A program made the translations under genes and the position numbers. Below are positions 26,388 to 34,963 of a DNA stretch of 64,000 nt, one piece after another (the first letter of the stretch is position 1; the number at the start of each line of letters is the position of its first letter). The notes beneath the pieces are model-generated. The model made no database searches, was not told the origin of the DNA, and worked only from the letters and a program-made list of their open reading frames with translations. This DNA is from an uncultured Tenacibaculum sp. (GTDB lineage Bacteria; Bacteroidota; Bacteroidia; Flavobacteriales; Flavobacteriaceae). The DNA lies in the NCBI RefSeq assembly GCF_947499065.1, contig NZ_CANMMT010000005.1, positions 62,001-126,000 of the forward strand, in the 5' to 3' direction.

Positions 26388-27125
26388 TTAAGGATTTACG
26401 TGAAAAAGTTTTTTTAACTCAGTTCTTCTTAATCTTTTATACTCTCTCCAACAAGAGCAAGTGATATTAGAAAACTTATGTCTTAACACTTTTTCAACCC
26501 CTTCAAATCCATTTTTGTTTAATAATTCATCAATCTCTTCTTTTACAATATTGGAAAGTAATTTATCTTTATTATTATAACTTACATATAGATTTGGGTT
26601 ATCTAAAGTTATTCTTTTTAAATATGGAGCTAGTGGTATTACTCCATCTATATCTTCAAAAATAAACATACTTCCAACATCTTTTCTCTTATTACCAATC
26701 TTATAGTTCTCATTGAATTCTTTTAAATCAGAATAATACCAGTTATCATTGCTCTCTGTTAAAGCCCAATGAACGGGGTTCTTTTTTGTGATTTTCACAG
26801 TCTTTACATGCTCAGATTCTAGAAGTTTTAAATCTAATGAGAATAAGAAAGGCCCATATAAGTTAGCTCTATTAAATTCTTCATGAATATCTATGGCATC
26901 CAGAAAAATACCATCCCAAACACCAATTTTCTTATCCTTTTCATCTGAATATTGTTTGGTCTGAAATAGTTTATTATCCTCTATATATTTTCTTGAAAAA
27001 AGACTTTTATTGTTTAAAAATGTTTTAGAAGTCGATATTGTATTTGCGTGATAAAGAAACTTAATCTTTTTCTTGGTTAAAATTTTAAATAGCTCTTTAG
27101 GGTCTAAATCATATTTTGATTTCAT
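26388..27125 (-). CDS. Unknown protein, possibly ADP-ribosyltransferase-like
   Basis: 245 aa, soluble. Near the N-terminus KFLYHANTISTSKTFLNNKS recalls the first motif of DarT/DUF4433-type ADP-ribosyltransferases (a YH followed by an entry helix), and GPFLFSLDLKLL could be the next strand, but I cannot identify a catalytic glutamate with any certainty. The C-terminus has CSCWREYKRLRR. The gene lies 102 bases upstream of the 803-aa gene on the same strand and could be part of the same locus or an independent toxin or effector. Confidence 0.55.
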   Translation of the reverse strand: MKSKYDLDPKELFKILTKKKIKFLYHANTISTSKTFLNNKSLFSRKYIEDNKLFQTKQYSDEKDKKIGVWDGIFLDAIDIHEEFNRANLYGPFLFSLDLKLLESEHVKTVKITKKNPVHWALTESNDNWYYSDLKEFNENYKIGNKRKDVGSMFIFEDIDGVIPLAPYLKRITLDNPNLYVSYNNKDKLLSNIVKEEIDELLNKNGFEGVEKVLRHKFSNITCSCWREYKRLRRTELKKLFHVNP

Positions 27126-27823
27126 TCATTTTTTTTAGCTTACCCTTAGAGGTAAGATTAGCATTGTTTTTTGAACTCCTAATTTAATAAATAAAATTTA
27201 GATTAAATCATCTAGTTATGTGCTATATAATTTTTTTCCGAAACTTGTTAAACTCATAAATTCATTTATTTCATGTCCAATACTACCAATCATATTATCA
27301 AATAATAGTGGTTTAGATGCCAAGTCTTGAATGAAAAACTAAAAATCTCCTTTATTTATATTGTAGTGCATATGGTGTCTAAATTGATTCTTCTTTTTTC
27401 ATTTTCTCCCCATTTTCTTAAATACTCTCTCCATACATAATGCTGCTTTTTAGTAATTTCTAAATTCATAGTTTAATTCAATGGATTTATATTCATGTAA
27501 AATACATCTATATAAAACTATTTTAAGTGATATACGGTCTATGCATTTGTAAATATTAAAAGGAAAGTTCTATTTATTTAAGCAATTACAAAATCTATAA
27601 TATTAGCAAAAGATTTTGCCAATACATTAAATAAGAATTTTTAACTATTGTTAATTACAAAAATTCTCTTTTTTAGCCAGATATAATATTCACTAATTAT
27701 TGTTTTTCAATTAAAAATAGAGAAAACCACTATGAAAATATAGGGTAAAAAACCTATGTATAGGTACTTAAATAAAATGGTTCTTTAATTATTTTTAGAT
27801 TTTGTAACCAAAAAACACCTTAT
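27126..27823. other. Long AT-rich gap with a decayed gene
   Basis: 698 bases between divergent genes. The left part holds a broken DUF4238-like gene (27216-27469). The remainder (27470-27823) is very AT-rich and must hold the promoter of the plus-strand gene at 27824; no clear -7/-33 pair was fixed. Confidence 0.55.
27216..27469 (-). pseudogene. Decayed DUF4238-like gene
   Basis: From ATG at 27469 the frame reads MNLEITKKQHYVWREYLRKW and stops after 37 codons (TAA 27356-27358). The TKKQHYVWR opening followed by a YL-x-x-W pair is the usual start of DUF4238-type proteins. A second fragment continues after a frame change (about 27340-27216) with NMIGSIGHEINEFMS and ends at TAA. The middle of the gene is missing. 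It is therefore a relic, possibly of a former cargo or defence gene. Confidence 0.55.
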
Positions 27824-28219
27824 ATGATTACTAAAGATTTTTTCTCTATTGATATAGAGATTGATGGTTTTGAAAATGAACTTCAAAACCACTTAATGGC
27901 AAACGAATATCAGTTTACACTTAAATGGACGCAAGGAAAAGCTATTGCCCTTCTTAATGCAAGTCTTCAAGTAGGGAGGAAAAAAATTAATTTACTAAAT
28001 CAACCTTATTCCGATAATGACGGGACTATAAATATTCCTTTAGGCTTAATAGAAGGGAATATAATAAGGGTTTATTTTAGAGTTTACGCAATTACAACTG
28101 TTCCTAAAATGAAAGCATTTTTAATTGATAAGACAAATAGAAAAATTGTGAAAAAGAATCCAGCAACTAGTGCTACTAAAAAATTAACTAAAGGAGAGAT
28201 ATGGAATTCAAAAGTTTAA
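27824..28219 (+). CDS. Unknown soluble protein
   Basis: 131 aa without signal peptide or membrane segment. It begins MITKDFFSIDIEIDGFENEL, has mixed alpha/beta character and a basic C-terminus (KIVKKNPATSATKKLTKGEI). Its last 19 bases overlap the following gene, which has a good Shine-Dalgarno-like AAAGGAGAGAT inside this gene's end, so the two form an operon. No family recognised. Confidence 0.6.
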   Translation: MITKDFFSIDIEIDGFENELQNHLMANEYQFTLKWTQGKAIALLNASLQVGRKKINLLNQPYSDNDGTINIPLGLIEGNIIRVYFRVYAITTVPKMKAFLIDKTNRKIVKKNPATSATKKLTKGEIWNSKV

Positions 28220-29439
28220 AAATTGGTATAATATTATTTATGTTCATTCAAACAATTAATGCTCAACATAAATTAAAAAGGGCTCACTTATATAATTCTT
28301 ATACAGGGTTAAATGCTGATACAGATTTATTCAATGATATTAGTTTAAACTCTTTTGAAGCAATATCTACAAACATTCAATTCTCTAAAAATAATGATTT
28401 ACAGAAAATAGTTGTTGTTCCAATGAAACTTAGAAGCCCAAATTATGAAAACTATAATTTTTTATTTAATACTAAATTAAATTTGGCTCAAAAAGGAGGA
28501 ATTACAACTTTTGGTATTGGTTTTACATTTGATAATTCAATTGCTGAAAGTAAAAGAGGTATTAAAATTTTAGAGAAAATTAACCCAAATTTTAATGAGA
28601 GTTATCTAAATAAGAAAAGAATTTTAGATAAAAAACTTAAAAAGAAACTAACTGAAGATTTAATTAAATATAAGGATACATTATTAGTAAATCTTATAGA
28701 AAAAGTGTTAAATAAATTAGAAGAGAACAAAGATGGTTTTTTCTTAGAGGATTTATTTTTTGACCCAATAAACGATAGTCAAAAATACACTTATTATAAG
28801 AACTTAAAACAATCTTATGATAAAAGTACAAAAGCTTTTCTAGATTATTTATCCATAGATTATTATAAAAAACTTATGGAAAATAGTACTAAGATTACAT
28901 TTGGAGGAAATATTTCTTTTTTTGAAATACTTGGAGGAGATAAAATTGATTTAGATAATGATGGTTTAATAGATAATGCAGAAAATATTAAACAAAAAAA
29001 CTTGTCTTTAGGAATAACTCGAATTGAGAGTGAAAAATTAGGCTGGAGTTTTACTGGTTATTATCTTCAAAAAAGGTCAAGTCCTAAATCTGGAGAAAAG
29101 TTTAATGATTATTACGGTTTTAGCGCTGCTGTTGGACAGAGAATATTTATCCTTAATAAGGAATATAAAAAAACAAAAGAATATATAGAAGGGTTATTTA
29201 TTTCTAGTATTCACGCAGGATTGTCATTTGAATATTTAAAATGTAATGAAAGTATAGCTAAATGTGAAAATGGAATAAGTAAGAAAAGTATTATAACTCC
29301 ATATATAGAGTTAAAAATATCACCCAAAAATCAATTTAGAATTGGTATACCTATTACAAATCAAAAACAATTGGATAATAGCCAAAGTTTAATAGGACCT
29401 TTTTTACAATATAGATTAAATATTGCTGGCTCTAATTAA
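28201..29439 (+). CDS. Exported protein, probable outer-membrane barrel with central insert
   Basis: 412 aa. A signal peptide (about 1-21, ending TINAQ) is followed by a region with repeated aromatic/glycine strands (TTFGIGFTFDN, TKITFGGNISFFEIL, SLGITRIESEKLGWSFTGYY). The end, LIGPFLQYRLNIAG, fits a barrel strand. A charged helical insert lies at about 120-220. DLDNDGLIDNA (about 257-267) is a calcium-binding-like acidic loop. It is coupled to the upstream gene by overlap. Function unknown. Confidence 0.6.
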   Translation: MEFKSLKIGIILFMFIQTINAQHKLKRAHLYNSYTGLNADTDLFNDISLNSFEAISTNIQFSKNNDLQKIVVVPMKLRSPNYENYNFLFNTKLNLAQKGGITTFGIGFTFDNSIAESKRGIKILEKINPNFNESYLNKKRILDKKLKKKLTEDLIKYKDTLLVNLIEKVLNKLEENKDGFFLEDLFFDPINDSQKYTYYKNLKQSYDKSTKAFLDYLSIDYYKKLMENSTKITFGGNISFFEILGGDKIDLDNDGLIDNAENIKQKNLSLGITRIESEKLGWSFTGYYLQKRSSPKSGEKFNDYYGFSAAVGQRIFILNKEYKKTKEYIEGLFISSIHAGLSFEYLKCNESIAKCENGISKKSIITPYIELKISPKNQFRIGIPITNQKQLDNSQSLIGPFLQYRLNIAGSN

Positions 29440-29576
29440 TACTTATTGCATTTTCTAGTATATGTGAGATTTTTCTACTGGAATAAGGTAGGTATAGCTT
29501 CTGTCACAAACAATGCTCCAAATGCTACTGTAGAAGATAATTCTTAGTAGTAAATTAAATAATTAGAATATGCAAG

Positions 29577-29603
29577 AAGATGGACTTAGGTTCATCTTTT
29601 TTT
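29577..29603 (+). terminator. Rho-independent terminator
   Basis: A stem AAGATGGA / TTCATCTT (one G-T pair) with loop CTTAGG is followed by a T run. It lies 138 bases after the barrel-like gene and 40 bases before the next start. Confidence 0.7.
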
Positions 29604-29643
29604 GTATATTTAAATGATAATAATTTAAACCCCCGAAATTTTA

Positions 29644-30585
29644 ATGGCTAGTCATAATTTGTTTTTAGGAATGTACTCTTTAGGTATAAAAAAGAAATTT
29701 GGAAAGAATTCAGATTTAATTAGTACTAATGATTTTTTAAGTAATGCTTATAATGATGTTGAAAAGAAATTTGAAGAAGGATTTGTTCAAGATATTATTA
29801 AACAATTGGATACTGAAAAGTCATTTAAAAACAGTAAGAATACACATGGTGGAATTTTAGAGAAATTTGATTTTAATAACTCTGAAAGGACTTTAGATTT
29901 GTTGATTAATGGAGGATTAACAGGCGTGAAACAATATATAATAAATGAAGAAAAAGAAAAAAAAATAGTATCAGATAAAGATATTGTAGGTTTAGTTTTT
30001 TTCGCTAGAATCTGGTTTCCTTCAAATTCTAATTCCGCTTTTATTTTTATACAAAAACATGGTTCATTAAGTATAAAACCTCTTTATGATGAGCTACTTA
30101 AAAAGGTGTTAAATCCACATGATTTTGGAATCTTAGGTAGAAAATTACAAGCAACTACAACTAAAAGAAGGCAAAAAGAATTTTTGAAAAATTCTAATGT
30201 TTTAGATATAACAATTGTTAGTAAGAAAAGTGTTTTTGACACTGCTTCAATTTCAGCTAAAACAGCTACAATAAAATTTAGTAGTATTAAAAATAGTTCA
30301 CAAAAAGTGGATAAGAATGATATCAAGACCCTTTTACTAAGGCATGGGGTTTCCTTTGACGATAAAGGAAGTGTAATAAAAGTAACATATGGTCGAAGCT
30401 TTGAGAGTTATAAAGAGAAAAAAACTGTAGAGATTGATGATACAGAAGAAACAATTAATATTATTCCTAATATAAAGGTACCTAATGAATGTATCAATGC
30501 AGATAACTCTCCAAATTTTAAAAAGATGCAAGGATTTGTAGATGCAGAAATGACACAAATAATAAAAGAAGCTAAAAAATCTTAA
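29644..30585 (+). CDS. Unknown soluble protein paired with a membrane protein
   Basis: 313 aa, no signal peptide. It begins MASHNLFLGMYSLGIKKKFG. The middle part has hydrophobic strands (GLVFFARIWFPS, SAFIFIQKHGSLSI) and two lysine-rich stretches. No catalytic motif recognised. The gene is separated by only 2 bases from a four-helix membrane protein gene. A soluble sensor plus membrane effector pair is a common layout of abortive-infection modules, but nothing in the sequence proves it. Confidence 0.6.
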   Translation: MASHNLFLGMYSLGIKKKFGKNSDLISTNDFLSNAYNDVEKKFEEGFVQDIIKQLDTEKSFKNSKNTHGGILEKFDFNNSERTLDLLINGGLTGVKQYIINEEKEKKIVSDKDIVGLVFFARIWFPSNSNSAFIFIQKHGSLSIKPLYDELLKKVLNPHDFGILGRKLQATTTKRRQKEFLKNSNVLDITIVSKKSVFDTASISAKTATIKFSSIKNSSQKVDKNDIKTLLLRHGVSFDDKGSVIKVTYGRSFESYKEKKTVEIDDTEETINIIPNIKVPNECINADNSPNFKKMQGFVDAEMTQIIKEAKKS

Positions 30586-30587
30586 AG

Positions 30588-31133
30588 ATGTTAGATTTTA
30601 AAAGTTACCAAGAAATTAATTCAAAAGCTATTAAAAGTATTAAAACTGATAGTGATGGTGATACCATTTCTGATTGTTTTAATACTTTAGTTTTCTATTT
30701 TCTTTTTTATGCTTTACCTCTTCTTTTTTCTATTTTAATATTTGTTTATGATGTTAAAATTTCTTCTTTTGATAAAGTTACTGCAACAGGCGTTGCTATT
30801 TTTACGGGACTTTTTTTTTCTTTGTTATTGAATATAAGTTCTAGGATAAGAATCGAAAAGGATAACCCTAATATTGACAATAAAGCATTTGAAAGATATA
30901 AGAATAATATGAAACAAATTGCTAATATCACACTATATATAATTTCTTTAGGTATATATATATTGTCATTATTGTTAATTAATCATATATTGAAAGATGC
31001 GTTATCGAAGTATGTAGAAATATCTCTTACTGCCATTATTTTTTTTATGATTATAAGATATTTAATATCGATTCTTTTTATGATACAAAGATTTAGATTC
31101 ATCATAAGAGATGAGATTGAAAATATATTATAG
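30588..31133 (+). CDS. Four-helix membrane protein
   Basis: 181 aa. Hydrophobic segments lie at about 31-53, 64-86, 111-133 and 142-166, with a soluble N-terminus of 30 residues and a charged middle loop (RIRIEKDNPNIDNKAFERYK). Its start is 2 bases after the stop of the upstream gene. No family recognised. It may be the membrane effector of the pair. Its 3' end overlaps that of the convergent HTH gene by 6 bases. Confidence 0.65.
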   Translation: MLDFKSYQEINSKAIKSIKTDSDGDTISDCFNTLVFYFLFYALPLLFSILIFVYDVKISSFDKVTATGVAIFTGLFFSLLLNISSRIRIEKDNPNIDNKAFERYKNNMKQIANITLYIISLGIYILSLLLINHILKDALSKYVEISLTAIIFFMIIRYLISILFMIQRFRFIIRDEIENIL

Positions 31134-31346
31134 TTTTATCTGTTTAAAAAAATCTTCCAAACTAACTTCCCTAGCTTCACATATTTTACTTAAAGTTTTC
31201 AAAGGAATTCTATACCCATCAGATTGAAGTAATTTTCTTACGGTCTTCTCATCAATATTATGGTCTAAAGCAAAATTCCTATTAGACTTACTTTCTGAAA
31301 CCCACTCTTTTGCTATAAAATTACACACTTTCTTATTGATATCCAT
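31128..31346 (-). CDS. Small XRE-like helix-turn-helix protein
   Basis: 72 aa from ATG at 31346; a TTG at 31397 would add 17 residues without homology, so the ATG is preferred. Residues about 15-68 form an HTH of the XRE type (FALDHNIDEKTVRKLL, then PLKTLSKICEAREVSLEDFF). It is transcribed away from the lipoprotein-like gene at 31440 and toward the membrane-protein gene, so it could repress either. Confidence 0.65.
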   Translation of the reverse strand: MDINKKVCNFIAKEWVSESKSNRNFALDHNIDEKTVRKLLQSDGYRIPLKTLSKICEAREVSLEDFFKQIKL

Positions 31347-31412
31347 AAGACAAAAGAATGTATTGTTATAAATATTAATGCGGACGAACGACCGCAAAAA
31401 GAAAAAATAATT

Positions 31413-31420
31413 TATATTTG
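31413..31420 (+). promoter_or_regulatory. Promoter -7 element TATATTTG
   Basis: An exact TAnnTTTG match 20 bases before the ATG at 31440, in the divergent gap between this gene and the small HTH gene. Confidence 0.6.
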
Positions 31421-31439
31421 AAGAAAATAATACTCAAAT

Positions 31440-31883
31440 ATGAAAACAAAAAAGATTGTAGTACTGCTAATACTCGTATTAGGGATAAGCTATTATATCC
31501 ACGATACATACTATGCTAAAAAGAATTTATCAGCTCCAAACATTCCGCTAGATTTAAGTGGTGATACCAATGAGAAAAAATCATACAACTCCAATATCAA
31601 GCCTTTTAACACCATTAAAACAAGAATCTTTGGAGAAAGTAAATACGCAGTACAAAAGCTGCTAGGTAAGCCCAATAAAGTACTGTCTTCGCAAATGTAT
31701 TCTAGTTGGTCGGTGCTAATCTACTATCGAAAAGTTCGTGATGAATTTGATAATGATAAAGTAAAGCACCTCGCTGTTTGGATTGAACGAGATAATCGTT
31801 TGAATTCAAAAGTAACCAAAGTAAAGTGTGTCACTCCTAATTCTTATTTAAGAGTTGGTACATCAAAGATTAAACTTCCATAA
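31440..31883 (+). CDS. Membrane-anchored protein with SmpA/BamE-like segment
   Basis: 147 aa. An N-terminal hydrophobic anchor (about 5-20) is followed by a low-complexity linker and then GESKYAVQKLLGKPNKVLSS (about 66-85), which resembles the SmpA/OmlA (BamE-like) fold repeated in small envelope proteins. Function unknown. The gene at 31904 follows after 20 bases and is probably cotranscribed. Confidence 0.55.
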   Translation: MKTKKIVVLLILVLGISYYIHDTYYAKKNLSAPNIPLDLSGDTNEKKSYNSNIKPFNTIKTRIFGESKYAVQKLLGKPNKVLSSQMYSSWSVLIYYRKVRDEFDNDKVKHLAVWIERDNRLNSKVTKVKCVTPNSYLRVGTSKIKLP

Positions 31884-31903
31884 AAAATAAAATAATCATT
31901 TAT

Positions 31904-33247
31904 ATGAAAATCAAAATAATACTATTGGTAGGATTACTTGGGATTAGTAATTCACTATCAAGTCAAAATGCTGTTAAATCAGAAGAAATTATCACAAGTG
32001 GAAGAATAAGAAGTCATATTCCATATGATTTAGTTTCAAATAGAGTACATAAAACCGTTATCAATGAGGATGGAGGTATTCTATCGCTACGAGCAGTAAC
32101 TAAATATTACGCTAGAAGTAAAAGTGTTCCTAAGAATGAATTCTCAATCATAACCAAAGCACGAAAAAACATTATTGCTCTAAACACTTCTCAAAGTTTA
32201 GAAAACATTACAGTATTTAGAAATAACAGTTCATTAAAAGATTACGATAAAATATATACAGCCAAATTCACCAATAAAGGAATTACTGTTTTTCGAAACT
32301 ACATGGCTAATAATAGGAATTACCTAAATGAAAAGTTTTATAAGAATAATTTTGAATCCAATAGCAATGGAAATATAGATACACATGAAATTGAAAGATA
32401 TAAATTAGGTTGTGGATTGATTGCAATTAAAACGAGGTCTAAATTTGATAAAAAGCGTCATCTATTCATTTCAAAAACGAATGATGGTAAGTTAATTGAA
32501 GTGGATTTATCAAAGATTAGTAATTCGTTTGACAGTCAAAATATCTTTAAAGGATTGTTGCGAACTTCAAATGGTGTACAAAAGATAAACACAGATTGGG
32601 GAATCAAAGCAATATTTGAACATAATAAAGTTGTAACAGTATTCTTACTAGTAAAAAATAATTTACTACCAGTTCAGATTGATTTGAAAACATCAAAACA
32701 AAAAGTAATTAAAAGCTCTATACTATCAAACGGAGAATTCTTTAGAGAACATAAATATATGACGGAGAGTAGTGGAGATGTATTCTATATGCCTTTTTCT
32801 GGTGGATTTGTAAATATTGCAAGTGATTTAAAGTTCACAGGAGCAAATACGCCTTATTTATTTGAATTGAAATTATACGATGAAAACCTAAAGCTAATCA
32901 AACAAAAAACGATTAGAGATTTCTATTATATTCATCATGTAGCAGAATCTAAAGATTACTTAGTTATTGGTGGTTATACCAAGTCTAAGGGCTATATGGG
33001 CTATCAAAATCCAATCATACAGATAATCAATAAGTCAACAATGAAAGTAACTCAAACCATTGTTATACCTCCAAAAAATGGAACTGTAGATTATATAGGG
33101 TATAATAAGACTGGACAAATATTTATAGACATATCAAGTCCGTACTTAGGTTATCAAAAGAATTCAGATATTAAAAGAGTCTCTAAAATAATTATTGATG
33201 AAATTGATGCTAATGGAAAATTGAAAAATAATTTATTTATGAAATAA
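31904..33247 (+). CDS. Exported protein of unknown function
   Basis: 447 aa. A signal peptide (1-20, SNSLSSQ) is followed by many beta-strand-like segments of similar spacing (for example VVTVFLLVKNNLLPVQIDL, YDENLKLIKQKTIRDF, NPIIQIINKSTMKVTQTIVI), consistent with a beta-propeller. No catalytic motif seen. It follows the 147-aa protein gene by 20 bases and ends before a strong hairpin at 33279. Confidence 0.6.
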   Translation: MKIKIILLVGLLGISNSLSSQNAVKSEEIITSGRIRSHIPYDLVSNRVHKTVINEDGGILSLRAVTKYYARSKSVPKNEFSIITKARKNIIALNTSQSLENITVFRNNSSLKDYDKIYTAKFTNKGITVFRNYMANNRNYLNEKFYKNNFESNSNGNIDTHEIERYKLGCGLIAIKTRSKFDKKRHLFISKTNDGKLIEVDLSKISNSFDSQNIFKGLLRTSNGVQKINTDWGIKAIFEHNKVVTVFLLVKNNLLPVQIDLKTSKQKVIKSSILSNGEFFREHKYMTESSGDVFYMPFSGGFVNIASDLKFTGANTPYLFELKLYDENLKLIKQKTIRDFYYIHHVAESKDYLVIGGYTKSKGYMGYQNPIIQIINKSTMKVTQTIVIPPKNGTVDYIGYNKTGQIFIDISSPYLGYQKNSDIKRVSKIIIDEIDANGKLKNNLFMK

Positions 33248-33278
33248 TATATAGTTTAAATAAATGTAATAAAGTTAA

Positions 33279-33301
33279 AATCCGCACGATCCGTGCGGAT
33301 T
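33279..33301. terminator. GC-rich hairpin between convergent genes
   Basis: A 10-bp stem AATCCGCACG / CGTGCGGATT with loop ATC, much more GC-rich than its surroundings. It is flanked by AAAGT/ACTTT, so it may fold further. It lies between the convergent 447-aa and replication-initiator-like genes, probably as a bidirectional terminator. Confidence 0.7.
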
Positions 33302-33336
33302 TCACTTTATAATTAAATTTTAATTATTATAAATCA

Positions 33337-34122
33337 TTATTGATTATCATAATAATCTTGTTCAGCTTTATCATATCTAGCCGTTTCATAATCAGTTTTA
33401 AATTCTTGATTTCTGATTTTAATATGTTTCCATTTGTGCTTACATTCTACATCAGTTGGAACATTGTTTTTCACATAGATTTCTTCTTTCAACCACTCTT
33501 TATATTTCTTATCAGCTTTTTTAGAAATACAAGGGCTACGCTTATTGGTATGTGACATTAAACCTTGAAATAATTCCTTTTTAATAGATTTCAATTCTTT
33601 TTCAGCTTTATTCCTAAACGTATAAAAATCTAATAAACCATCAGAATTGGTATGAGTACTTACCAAATCAAACATGAAATTTTGAATGTAATCGTGTTCT
33701 AAATAGGCAACGTTTCTATTTAAATATTCTTGAAGTAAATCTTTTTGCTGTTGAATCTTTTCTTCCAACTTAACATCTACTTCTTTTATTACGGGAGTTT
33801 CTTCAACTTCAGTTTTCGTTGGATTTAGATTCCCAAACTCTGAAATGGTATAATGAAATCCTCTGGGTAATTTGGTACGTTTGACGTAACCACATTCTTC
33901 TAAATTCTTGAATGCAGCTTTTACGGTTTTGTTACTAATCTTGAAACGATTCTCAAATAGTTTATAGAAAGCGTTGAAGTTTTCAGCATCTGCTAGTAAG
34001 CTTATTAAAATTCTAAGTGCGTTGGCACTTAATCTCTGGTCGTACAGCATACTGTGATGTACGGTGGTAAACTTGGATTTAGTTAAATCCTTTTTTATTA
34101 CCTTTTTGTTTTTCTTTGACAT
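33337..34122 (-). CDS. Winged-helix replication-initiator-like protein
   Basis: 261 aa. Residues about 18-95 form a winged helix of the helix-turn-helix/replisome-organiser type (LYDQRLSANALRILISLLAD, then FKISNKTVKAAFKNLEECGY). This is followed by a glutamate-rich linker and a helical C-terminus. Related proteins in Bacteroidota mobile elements and plasmids are linked to replication initiation. The neighbouring structured non-coding region 34123-34774, directly upstream of its start, would be a suitable origin. Function is inferred from fold and place. Confidence 0.55.
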   Translation of the reverse strand: MSKKNKKVIKKDLTKSKFTTVHHSMLYDQRLSANALRILISLLADAENFNAFYKLFENRFKISNKTVKAAFKNLEECGYVKRTKLPRGFHYTISEFGNLNPTKTEVEETPVIKEVDVKLEEKIQQQKDLLQEYLNRNVAYLEHDYIQNFMFDLVSTHTNSDGLLDFYTFRNKAEKELKSIKKELFQGLMSHTNKRSPCISKKADKKYKEWLKEEIYVKNNVPTDVECKHKWKHIKIRNQEFKTDYETARYDKAEQDYYDNQ

Positions 34123-34774
34123 TTATCATAACGTATAATATCTTTTGTTATTTATAAAAGCTCGGTTGGAGTGATATAACCACGTTGAAGTAACATGGAC
34201 CTCCAACCTAACTTTGATTAAGTATACTCACCAATTGGAGAAAAGTCAAGGGTTTTGAGTAAGAAATTTCAATATTTTTTCACTTGGTGATAATCAGATT
34301 CTCCAATAGCGGTAATAACTACCCCTATAATAGGGGAACTTTTGGTACCCCTTTACTATATAAGTAATATAACATCTTCATTTATGGAGGTGGTTCCATT
34401 TATATTCCACCACACTCCAAAACGAATATTAAAAAAGAGGAGTGCGGAATCTTTGAGAATTAAGCAACTTCCAATAAGCGAAGCGTATTTAAAACATCAA
34501 GGAAAATAACTGAACCCGTACTGATTCCATTAGCACGTAAACGCTGAAGGACTTCCAACCTAAAACAGCGTGTAATGCTCATAGGGGCGATTCCACATCA
34601 ACGTGTAAACAAACCACCAACCAGTTTTAAAGATTCTCAAAAGAGCCTCCCTCCCCTAATATTCGCAAAGGTTTTTACATGCTGTGACCCTTGTTACTTA
34701 TACCAATTAGCGAAGCGAAAAAACACAGTTCGCATTGCTTCGTAAAAATTTTGGTAAAATTTTCACCAACTTAT
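34123..34774. other. 652-bp structured non-coding region, possible origin or transfer site
   Basis: No ORF supported. It is less AT-rich than its flanks and has several inverted repeats: GGTTGGAG (34164-34171) with CTCCAACC (34201-34208); ACGCTG (34541-34546) with CAGCGT (34566-34571); and AGCGAAGCG-type repeats near 34478 and 34709, the latter facing GCTTCG at 34737-34742. CCCCTATAATAGGGG at 34324-34338 is a further short palindrome. Iterated short repeats beside a replication-initiator-like gene fit an origin (ori or oriT) or a structured RNA. Confidence 0.4.
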
Positions 34775-34963
34775 TTAGGAGGGGCGACTGTCTCGTAGCC
34801 GTTGAATCTTCAGCCGTATGCGTTCCAACGCCATTTGATTCTGAAGTATCAAGATTTCGTTTCTAAGCAGTTTCTTCTTATCCTCGGACTGAAATTGCTT
34901 CAACTCCAAATCTTTCAACTGCATCCTGTTGGTTAGGTCCTGTAGCTTGTTCTGGTTACTCAT
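34775..34963 (-). CDS. Small coiled-coil protein coupled to the methyltransferase
   Basis: 62 aa, almost entirely heptad-like helix (LQDLTNRMQLKDLELKQFQS, then NEILILQNQMALERIRLKIQ). Its start overlaps the last 8 bases of the methyltransferase gene, so it is translationally coupled. No family recognised; it may bind the methyltransferase or DNA. Confidence 0.6.
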   Translation of the reverse strand: MSNQNKLQDLTNRMQLKDLELKQFQSEDKKKLLRNEILILQNQMALERIRLKIQRLRDSRPS

